A stretch of 64,000 nt of DNA from Nissolia schottii (Eukaryota > Streptophyta > Magnoliopsida > Fabales > Fabaceae), in NCBI GenBank assembly GCA_003254905.1, contig QANU01112002.1, forward strand, positions 288,640-352,639. The letters are read 5' to 3'. A model generated the notes under the pieces. That model had not been told where the DNA came from. It worked only from the letters and a program-made list of their open reading frames with translations, and made no database searches. The position numbers and the translations under genes were made by a program. This document shows positions 24,798 to 34,425 of the stretch, in pieces. The first letter of the stretch is position 1. The number at the start of each line of letters is the position of its first letter.

Positions 24798-27700
24798 ATG
24801 GCAGAGGGGAAGGGCAGAGTTTGTGTCACTGGAGGTACAGGTTTTCTTGGTTCATGGATAATCAAGAGACTCCTTGAAGATGGTTACACGGTTAACACCA
24901 CTATAAGATCTGGCCCACGTAAGTATAGCCTTTCGTTTTTTGATTGTTAAGAATAATTTATTTTAATGATTTGATTTGATTTGATTGATTTAATTTAATT
25001 ATAATCTTTTAAATTGATTGTAATTTATTTTTGGCCGTTGTGTTTTGGCCGTTGAATCTTCAACCTATAAATAGGCTCAGCTTAAAATACAGCACAGATA
25101 ATACAATTGTTATTTCTCTGTTATCTATCTTTCTCTTATATTTTTTGGTGTCCCATTTATCTGTTTTTCCACAATGTTTAACATTGATAAAGTTTGGAAT
25201 AAATCTCCGCTCTTGATCCTTAAAAAGATTTTTTTTGTTTTAACGCTTTAGTGCTTACAAAAAATTAGATGCATACACTTTAATTTTTAAGAGATTTCAC
25301 GTTATGCACGCATTAATCCCTGTAGCAATGAAAATATCATACCGTATTAATCCTTAAAAGCTATGATTTTTAACAAATTAGTTGATCGTAGTTAATTGTG
25401 CAAATGCATTTAATCTTTCAAACTAAAGTGCTATATCAAAAATCTTTTAGGGACTAAAGTATATAATTACTCAAAATTGTTACAAAAATTTCATATCTCT
25501 ATCATCACTAAATTATTGATAGAACTTTTTAACAAAAAATACGGATATATATGTGTTGGTTGGATGGAATAAAATTGAGTGGTTCATATATCTCTTAATT
25601 TAAAGATCAACATGTATGTCGTGTCATTTTGACAAATAAATTCAGATAACAATTATGATTTTTTAAACATTTTTCCTTATGACTATATGATATGCCAATG
25701 TCAAATTCATCTAGCTGATACACTTTGTGATCTAATTTGAAATATTAAGCAGAAAGACAGAGAGATGTGAGCTACCTCACAAATCTACCTGGTGCATCCC
25801 AAAACCTAAAGATCTTCCATGCTGACCTCAGTAACCCAGAGAGCTTTGGTGAAGCAATTAAAGGGTGTGTTGGGGTATTCCACACTGCCACTCCAATTGA
25901 TTTTGCAATGAGAGAACCAGAGGTGGTGGTGACAAAAAGAACCATTGATGGGGCACTAGGAATCTTGAGGGCATGCAAGGATTCAAAGACTGTGAAGAGG
26001 GTTGTTTACACCTCTAGTGGCTCCGCCAGTTCCACCCATCCCAATCAAGAAGATGCTTTTGATGAGAGCAGGTGGAGTGATGTGGAATTTATGAGAGGCT
26101 TCAAGCCATATGGTTGGTCCTATGGGGTTTCCAAGACCTTGACTGAGAAGGCAGTGCTTGAGTTTGGTAAGCAGCATGGATTGGATGTTGTGACTATCAT
26201 AGCTCCTCTTATTGTTGGACCCTTCATTTGTCCCAAGCTTCCTGACTCAGTTGAGAAAGCACTGGTTTTGGTGTTAGGTATTTTCTTACCCTTGTTTCTT
26301 TCATTTTGTTTGTTGTTTCATGAATTGAGTTTGACGTCAATGACTCGTGTTGCCATATAGAGAGAAATGTTGCGTGCACTATTTTTATTTCGGACATCGT
26401 GCTGAATCTCATTTCATTTACTGTTAAATAAGATTTTATTATGTGTAAAGTCCATTGAGATCACACCCAGTTGAGTTAGCTAGGTGTTTTACATAAAATG
26501 AATGCATATAATACAACTTGTCGCCCAAACATAAAAGTTCAATTCCTAAATAACGTGAGTGATCTATAAGTACTACTAGGGTCTGATGAAATTAGAGGCA
26601 TACTTTCTTTCATTTTTTTTTTGTTTCGTGAATTAATTGATTTTAACGTTAAGGGATCACCAGGTTAACTTTTCACTCATGTGTCACCATAAAAAAATGT
26701 TATAGGTAGTAATTTTGTATAGGACATCATGTCAGCTCAGGACACATTTACAATTGGATTAGACCTTAGTGAATGTGGGTCTATTGGGATTTAATCAAAT
26801 GTAAATTGATAAAGTGTTACACATCAAATGAGTATACAGAATACAACTCAACACCGTGATATAAGTTCATTTCCTGGATCCGGTGAGTTGTCTGTAGTTA
26901 CTGCTTTAAGCGTTTGATGAAATCGGAGGCACGTTCTGACCTGGATTGGGGGTAGCTTTCTGTCAACTTCTAAACTTTTAGTTAATGAAACGAAAAATTG
27001 AGTTTGATTCGAAGTTGGAACCATTTGAATGTCACTTAGTGACGCAGTCATGTTTTATAATTGTGAGAACATGCCATTTAATTTGCGAACCATTCTTTAT
27101 GAGTTGGAAGCATATGTTTGACGGCATGCAGCTGTCCATCGAATTGAATATTTCGAAGTATTTCCTCTTAGTTACCACTTCACAATTTAGCTTGATGGAC
27201 CATTGCTATTTCTCACTTTCATAACATTTTTAATAATATTGTTGATATACATCACCTAATAATTTCTCAATTAATTTTGTTTATTAAATAAGTGAATGAC
27301 GTGTAGAATTTTGCTCTTATTAAGGTCAACTTATTTGGTGTCTTCATAACATATACCAACACGCAGAGATTGATTAATACTACTAGGAGTTAAATGTAGG
27401 TTCTTAGTTAAAAAGAAATTAATTCTGCAGGCAACAAGGATCAAATTGGCATCACTCGTTTCCATGTGGCGCATGTGGATGATGTGGCTAGAGCACATAT
27501 ATTCCTGCTCGAGCATCCCAATCCAAAAGGGAGATATAATTGCTCACCTTTCACTGTGTCTATTGAAGAGATTTCTGAACTACTTTCAGCCAAGTACCCC
27601 GAATTTCAAATACCAACAGTAGAGTGAGTTATTCTATTGCCCTTCTCCATGTAAAATGCGTTATTAAATACATAAATATGCATGAGATCTCTGTTCGATC

Positions 27701-27891
27701 TCATCATTGTAAACCTAATTAATATATTTAATTTGTTTTGTTCTTGTAGAGAGCTGAAGGAAATTAAAGGGGCCGTTCTACCACAATTAATCTCAAAGAA
27801 ACTTACAGATGCTGGATTCGAGTTCAAGCATAACCTCGAGAAAATGTTTGAGGATGCAATGCGATGCTGCAGGGAAAAGGGTTTTCTTTGA
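24798..27891 (+). CDS. VR: Vestitone reductase-like NADPH-dependent reductase, VR-A
   Basis: Exons are 24798-24918, 25753-26277, 27431-27623 and 27750-27891, all GT...AG, giving 981 bases and 326 residues. This is the length I recall for alfalfa vestitone reductase. The start [20 protein letters not shown] carries the Rossmann NADP motif GGTGFLG. The catalytic YGVSK has Tyr164 and Lys168, preceded by a YTSSGSAS serine region. [15 protein letters not shown] lies in exon 3 and the protein ends CREKGFL. It is a member of the DFR/extended SDR family. By family knowledge, vestitone reductase reduces (3R)-vestitone to the isoflavanol on the medicarpin pathway, in the cytosol. Substrate cannot be fixed from sequence, and other isoflavanone or dihydroflavonol ketones are possible. 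Intron 1 carries a solo LTR. Confidence 0.92.
24945..25183 (+). mobile_element. Small solo LTR in intron 1 of VR-A
   Basis: 239 bases start TGTTAAGAATAA and end TGTTTAACA, flanked by TTGAT (24940-24944 and 25184-25188). VR-B has the uninterrupted empty site with one TTGAT. A TATA motif (CCTATAAATAGG) lies near the middle, so the LTR reads in the direction of the gene. The block TTTTTGGCCGTTGTGTTTTG also occurs, reversed, in the element at 28496-28678, so they are one family. I infer a solo LTR of a small (TRIM/SMART-like or Copia) element. Confidence 0.88.
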
Positions 27892-28495
27892 TCTTTTCAT
27901 CCAACGACTTGTTGACTTTTGAACCTGTACTCTTTAAGTCGTCAAGTTAATAATAAAACAATAAATTGCCTAAGACAATGATCGATGATTTGGTTGTGTT
28001 TCTAATGTGCCCCTCGTAATTAAATTGGAACATTAAATGTGCATCAAGAAAACTGATTCCTGCAAGTTTTTTTTTCTTCTTTATTTCAGAAAAATGAAAA
28101 GTCTATTTTTACCCTTAACCTTCAACTTCAATCAAATTTTCTCTCTTTCTTCTGGATATTACCCGAATCCACAGATGAAGGTTCAACTAGTCAGTCGACT
28201 TAATTTTATCCGCATGATTAAATTACGTTAGTTTTGACAACTGTACTAGTTTGTTATGGTAGTTAGAGACTAACACCTTGCTTAATTAGTTAGTTAACGA
28301 CATAGCTTAGATTGATAGCTCCGGCATAAATACCTTGAGAGATTAACAAAAAATGAAATCAGAAATGAGATCATCACATCGATGAAGCTTGTCATCCCCT
28401 GATGCATTCATAAATCCTCTGTTTCCGCATAATCTGAAGCTCTGAGCCACGAGGTCTCAAGATTGAAATCCATTATTGAGGTTTTGGGAGATTTC
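27892..28495. other. VR-A 3' flank with Copia LTR-like debris
   Basis: The first part probably holds the VR-A 3' UTR (AATAATAAAA near 27950). From about 28250 the sequence TGTTATGGTAGTTAGAGAC, a TATA-like GCATAAATACC (about 28323) and the following leader-like stretch resemble a Copia LTR plus untranslated leader that runs on to the gag remnant. The same is seen in block 2. Confidence 0.45.
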
Positions 28496-28678
28496 TGTTA
28501 GAAGATAACATGATTCTATATTTCAGAGGTTAAATTTACAATAGAATGTTAGCCTATTTATAGGCTGAGGACTCAACGGCCAAAACACAACGGCCAAAAA
28601 TAAATTATAATCAAATCAAATCAAACATAATGTATATCAAATCAAATCAAATATAAATATATATTATTATTATTAACA
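28496..28678 (-). mobile_element. Small solo LTR, second copy
   Basis: 183 bases start TGTTAGAAGATAAC and end ATTATTAACA on +, flanked by ATTTC (28491-28495 and 28679-28683). Block 2 has the empty site with a single ATTTC at about 45950. Its reverse complement contains the same TATA (CCTATAAATAGG) and GGCCGTT core as the intron element at 24945, so it lies on -. Confidence 0.88.
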
Positions 28679-28859
28679 ATTTCAATCGGTCAGAGGGTGA
28701 TCACACCACGGAATCGCTGATATTCTAAGCAATTTTCTCAGAATTTCTGGAACAATCCATAGGTGGATCTGCATGATTGTCGTCACTTTGTAATTCGAGC
28801 TCATCAATTTCAACTCTTCTCCTATTTCAAGTTCATCAATTACTCAATCCAATTCTTGA

Positions 28860-29935
28860 TTTGAGCATCTTCAGTAAGCATCCTTGCTTGTCCCTGCTAA
28901 AGATCCAACTTTGAACTCATCAACACAACTCTGGTTGGTCAGAACTACCATTGCTGGGCTCTGCAATTATGATGGCGTTAAAAGGCCAAGAATAAACTTC
29001 CATTCATCAGTGGAACTCTCCCAAAACCACATGAAGATGATCTTCTCTTCTTCGCTTAGGATCATTGTGATGACTCATACGTTCAGTGATCTTAAAGCAT
29101 AGAACATAATGTTTTAAATAACTCGAAGTGGACCCTTGAAGTGTAAAAACTGTTGACTTTTGGACCCCAATAAATGCAATGGCGCTAGGAGACCGCTATG
29201 GCACTAGGATCCACTGACACAAATGCACTCTGGTAGTGCTATTGCCGAATTCCTCTATGTCCTTGCATTAGTATGTCTATTTGTGGTCTTGGTGTGATTA
29301 GGGGATATAAAGATCAAGACTATGTAATTCAATTCCTGCACAGCTTAAATCAACAATACAATCATGTTCACTCCCAAATCATGATTATGGAGCCTATCCT
29401 TGACATTGATAAGTTGCTGAACTTCTTGCTTCAACAAGAGAGGCAATTGTTTTCTGATATGGCTGATTCCTTGGTCCTTGCTTGTCACGCTGGTTTTGCC
29501 AATGGAGGTCGTTCTAGTCACAACAATGCTTCTGCATCTCTCAATAAACCTTCCAGAAAAGGTACCCAAGGAACACTTACCTCCAATAATGGCAGGTCTA
29601 ATAGCAAATACAATCCTAATGTCTCTTGCACCAATTGCAATCGCCGCGACTACATCGCTGATAAGTGCTGGCACAAGATTGGGTTTCCACCCAACTATAA
29701 GTCAAGACTGTTAATCACATCTCTACTGAGGGAGACAATGATGACACCAACAATGTTGTTTCTCATAGGGATCATGGTGAAGGATCAAGCTTTAGATTTA
29801 CTCCAGAGCAGTATAGTGCACTTCTTGACTTGATTCAACTTCATGAGTCAAAATCCAACCCTCACACAACCAACCAGATTGCGTATGGGATCTGTCACCG
29901 GAATCCATCTACGGTTCCCCCTTAATAGCTTTCAT
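28860..29935 (+). pseudogene. Copia-type gag remnant, block 1
   Basis: Reading across frames and stops, 28930-29090 gives QNYHCWALQ, LPFIDGTLPKPHEDDLLFF and DHCDDSYVQ, the N-terminal Copia gag. The open part 29273-29833 has GYKDQDYVIQFLHSLNQQYN, QIMIMEP and a zinc-knuckle region CTNCNRRDYIADKCW, in which the expected His is Tyr. PEQYSALLDLIQL follows to about 29920. Stops and frameshifts show it is dead, and no protease, integrase or RT follows. The related open gag of the Copia at 51027 is only distantly similar. Confidence 0.8.
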
Positions 29936-30011
29936 GCCTTCCTCCTAGTGATCGTTTTAACAAATTTTTTTGAAAATGAACTTTCCCTTTTGAGGTCGTT
30001 TGTCAAGTCCA

Positions 30012-30480
30012 TTGTGACGACCCTTAGAAAGGAAAAAAAAAAAAGGAAACGTCTCTCGCAAGACATAGGGGCATCTTGCGTGAGACGCTAGTTAAGGGCT
30101 TCATCTCGTGAGACGTGTAGCCATCTCGTGCGAAATGCAAGTCAGAGAACCAACACACTGCAGTGCCCAGGGAGCGCTACAACACGTCAGGAATTAGTCT
30201 CACATCGATTAAAGTGATAGAAGGGGGTCTCCTCCTCCCCCTATACAAAGATGCTGCCCATGAGTATTTAGACTTGCTAATTCATTCCAAAGCTTGAAAG
30301 GTCCTACTCTTGTGAGACTTTTTGCTCCAGTTATCTTTTTATTTCTTTTCTCCCTCTCGTCTTCTGTTTGTTTGTGGGGAAGCAGTGTCTCCATGTAGGG
30401 TGTCAGGAGCGTCCAGCTTAGTTCTCCTTAACGGTCAGCCATGTTAAGGTGAGTGACTTTCTTTACGGTCTATTTTAGAC
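30012..30480 (+). promoter_or_regulatory. Snippet with USE-like and TATA motifs in TE debris, block 1
   Basis: GTCTCACATCG at 30197-30207 differs by one base from the plant snRNA upstream sequence element RTCCCACATCG. TATACAAAG starts 34 bases after it, which matches the USE-TATA spacing known for Pol II snRNA genes. The sequence downstream does not look like any U snRNA that I know. The surrounding DNA (direct motifs CTCGTGAGACG, purine runs) looks like a retroelement control region. Activity is unproven. Confidence 0.35.
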
Positions 30481-31329
30481 AATGTATTTATTTTTAAAAA
30501 GTTATTTATTTATTTTAGCATTATTTATGTATGTTTTATAAAATCATAGGAGGTGAAATTTATTATTTTATTTATGTATTTATGAAGTTAGTTTTTCTTT
30601 TTTATTTATTTAGAAACTCTTTATTTATGAAATAGATATTTACGAAGCTATTATTAAAAATCATGAAACTATTTTAGAATCACATAGGACCACATATTTT
30701 AATACATTAAATATATTCATGATGTGTGTGTATGATTAGTATTAAGCGATATAGATATTCATATTGTTTAGTTAAATCTTTAATAAAAGATCATGGTTAA
30801 GGAAAGATTTTGGTGAGAGAACACTCTTTTTTGGCTGTTGTGGCAAGCGGCAGGACTCCCCTTTTGGTGGCGGAGACCAGAAGGCTCGGCAGTTGTAGCA
30901 GCTCGACAATGGCTTGGCCATAATGCTGGTAGCAGCAGCACCGTCATGATGCAATGACACTCTTAAATGTTTGAACATGTTTTAAATAGTAGCAAAATGG
31001 TTTGTTGCCATTTTTGTTAAAACCGTTGATGACAAATTGTAGTTAGCGATTTTTCCAGTTTCAATAATAGAACAAAATAAATTTTAAAAAATGGAAAAAC
31101 AAGGAATAGGTCAGTGTTATTCATGACCCAGAATAATAAACATATAAGCACGTCATCATGTTATGAATATCAGTAGTGTTACATGTATATCCAATTTGCA
31201 TCCACTAGTACACACACCTTGTATTAAATACATTTGAGCTCATTACGAATACTCACTTACGCACGGATCCCCACTCCAAAGTTAAACGCGTGTGCACATG
31301 CGATTCACGTTTCTCGGTTTTTATTCGCG

Positions 31330-31795
31330 TGCACAAACTTTATAAGCATTTGTGCACAAACATTATGTAGTAGAATGCACTAACATTATTCGCTTATACG
31401 CATAAACTTTTACATGGACCATACATTCCATAATTCATTAGTCTCTTGGATGCACAAACTTTATAAGCATTTGTGCACAAACTTTATATAGCATAATGCA
31501 CAAACATTACTCGCTTATATTCACAAACCTTTACGTGGACCATACATTCCATAATTTATTAGACTCTTTGATGCACAAACTTTATAAGCATTTGTGCACA
31601 AACTTTATGCAGTAGAATGCACAAACATTACTGGCTTATGTCCACAAATCTTTACATTGACCATATATTTCAGAATTCATTAGACTTTTTGATGCACAAA
31701 CTTTATGTAATAGAATGCATAAACATAGCTAGCTTGTGTTTACAAAATCTTTACATGGACCATACATTCAAGAATTCATTAGACTCTTGTTTCAC
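31330..31795 (+). repeat. 121-bp tandem repeat, about 3.8 copies
   Basis: The unit starts TGCACAAACTTTATAAGC at 31330, 31451, 31572 and 31693, a constant 121-base spacing. Each unit holds the internal repeat TGCACAAAC twice, an AATGCACAAACATTA block and TGGACCATACATTCCATAAT. The fourth copy lacks about 20 internal bases. Block 2 lacks the array: its sequence jumps from the equivalent of about 30895 to that of about 32112. Confidence 0.9.
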
Positions 31796-31847
31796 GCAAA
31801 ATAATTATAGGGAATCATGCAGGGCTTACACAAAAGAATGTTTAAAC

Positions 31848-34110
31848 CACTACAAGAAAAATCTCTATTACCGTCGAAATTACCGTCGGTAATTTGGCCC
31901 TTTACCGTCGATATGTGGTGTTACCGTCAGACATCGAGCCAACAGTTAAGTGGTCGATGGTAATGAGATTAGCGTCGGATATGTCAAACCGGCGGTAATT
32001 TTCGGCAAATATGATTGTCGGTAACCGGTTCAGTTGTGAACAAATGTGAACCGGTTTACCGTCAGAGACGTTCGACGATAAATATAATAATATTTTATTC
32101 ATTGATTATCGTTTGTGGCAACCGACGCAACATTTGTTACTGGTACCATTGGTAGTCACCGACGCTAAATTATACCTTTACCGTCGATGGAGGTATACGA
32201 CGGAAATATATCGTAATTACCGTCGGCTATTACCAACGGTAAGGTTAGCATTATTTTGCAATAATGTACCGTCGTTAGGTCTCCTGACGGTAAAAATAAA
32301 ATTAAATATTTTAATAATAATAAAATTAAAAATTAGTTAATATTTAATTTATAAATATTATTATAAATATATAGAAATTATTATTATTATTTATATAAAT
32401 TCAGTTAATATTATTATAAAAATTAGTTATTATTATTTATAAATATATAGAAATTTATATTTAATTTAATTTATATAGTTTTAAAAATCATATAAATTTT
32501 GTAATAAATAATTTTAATTAATTTTTTTAGTTCATTAATATATATAAATTTATATTGAATAACTAATTGTGAAATAAGGCAATTAATACCAAAAAGTTAA
32601 AGAAAAGAAGGATAATATTTAAATTGTTTAAATAAATACAAATCGTAGCTAGTTTGACGATGAAGAATTGACACTATCATACACATTTTAAGAATTTAGG
32701 TCTGAGACAAAATATTCTTCTTCATCTTCTTGGGTCTGGCACTTGATAGGGTTGATCATTCGATGATTGTTCAGTTGATTGCATGTCATCTAACTCCATG
32801 CGACGACTCGGTTTTCTCTTGATAGCTTGATTGAGTAATAGAGTAACGTGACTTGTACTGACCCCTGCTTCATCATCTTCAGCAAATTGTACGTGACTTG
32901 CGATCCCATCATAGCTATAGCTAGCGTTCATACAAAAGTTGCCGACGCCTCAAAATATTCCGATTTTATCACTCCTCAGCTCTCGTAATATCTATCGTAC
33001 ATCTAATATCTTGCTGCGGGGATCATTTTTCTAGAAATCCTACGTGCATGGTGCATGTTACTCAAAATCACCGACGTGAACTTAATGATTTTAATGACTT
33101 AACTGAATGCATTACAAATTAATTCCACACATATATTTCCTAAACCGTTCTAAAACATAGGCCCTCCAATCTCTGCAAACAACGCATAATCACCATTGTC
33201 AGCACATCAATTCAAACAATGTTGGAAAGTAACGCTAAGCGTTCCTTCCCCCCGTCCATCCATACAACTCCAATCCTACAAATCTATCCTAATAAAATAA
33301 GTCTTTATCCTAGTACCGATAAAGTTTAAGACATACCTATTGCCGTTGATAATTGTTTGATCAATCCTTGACGCAATCCTTAACTTGTTGGATCTTTCAA
33401 GGCAATATTACAAATTAAGTGGTGGTGACACATCCTTAGCATAAGTCATGACAACCAAAAGAAATGAAATGGTAAATTAACATATACAATGTAGAGTTAG
33501 AGCTTACATCAAATAACATTAAAAACAAACACAGAGAACAAAAATAGGCAACAATCAACATCTTTTTGGTATGTAGAGTTGGAACTTACAAAAGGGTTTT
33601 TTTCGAAGAGGATGCTAAGGGTGGGAGCAAATGGGCAACCCAAGAAACCTTCTTACAACATCAATCCTTAGCACGGTGGTGGCTTTGTGATGCCACGGTG
33701 GTGGCACGGTAGTGAGTGGGGAAGGATAAGGGGAAGGAGAGTGATGGATGTGTAAGGAGGATTTTTTGAAGAGGATGCTAAGGGCGGGTGGGAGCAAAGG
33801 GGCAACCCAAGACACCTTCTTACAACATCAATCCTTGACACGGTGACGGCGCGGTGGTGGCGTGGTGGTGGCCATATGGTGAGTGGGGAAGGAGAAAAGA
33901 GGAAGGAGAGTGATAGAGAGGTGTAAGGAGGATTAAGAAATGGGAAGGAGAGAAAGAAAATTAGCTTAAGTAATATGCCTGGGGATTTACCGTCGGATCT
34001 ATTCGACGAGAACAAAATACATCGATGGTAATCATATTAATCAAAACGCACCGTTTTAATAAACACAATACCGTCGGTACATACCGCCGGTAATGTGATG
34101 ATAAAAATAA
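31848..34110 (+). mobile_element. Non-autonomous CACTA-like transposon segment, block 1
   Basis: It opens CACTACAAGAAAAATC, a good CACTA (En/Spm) terminus. The first 440 bases carry more than ten TACCGTCG-type motifs in both orientations, the usual subterminal array. Similar motifs reappear at 33985-34090 (TTTACCGTCGG, TACCGTCGG, CGCCGGTAA), so the far end lies near there. The expected TTTTCTTGTAGTG end is absent, so the 3' terminus is lost or mutated. No transposase is recognisable. A 69-codon - strand open frame (32722-32931) is kept in block 2 but is of unknown nature. From 33600 to 33960 two direct copies of a GAGGATGCTAAGGG segment repeat. Confidence 0.7.
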
Positions 34111-34425
34111 TAGAGGAGAATCTCTAACTAACTTTGTTAAGAGTTAGTTAGAGCTGTTGGCATGTGTTAATTAAATAGTTAGTTAAGTTAGCTACAAAGT
34201 AACTTGCAGCACAGGTTAGTATGTATGTGTATATAATTAATTATAAGAGTTATAAATAACGGTCAAATAAAAATTAAACTCGTCCATCTTACGAGCTTTA
34301 TTTATAGTGGTAGGATATATCAGCACATGTCATATGGCCATATTATTTAATACTTAATACTATTTTTTTTATTTAATACTTAATACTACGATTCATGTTC
34401 ACATTAACTTCTTGGAACAAATAGA
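34111..34425. other. Junction between CACTA segment and VR-C
   Basis: 34130-34240 (TGTTAAGAGTTAGTTAGAG...) resembles the start of a Copia-like LTR and continues in block 2 at 50156. From 34236 to 34372 the sequence is unique to block 1. From 34373 onward it matches the region before 60861, probably the 3' UTR of the - strand VR genes. Confidence 0.5.

Noticed and set aside
30012..30030. TGTGACGACCC as the start of another LTR
   Set aside because: In frame it continues a gag-like reading, and no TG...CA end or target duplication could be found.
32722..32931. 69-codon - strand open frame kept in both blocks (also 48711-48977)
   Set aside because: Conservation follows from the recent duplication. 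No known motif, and the start and end differ.
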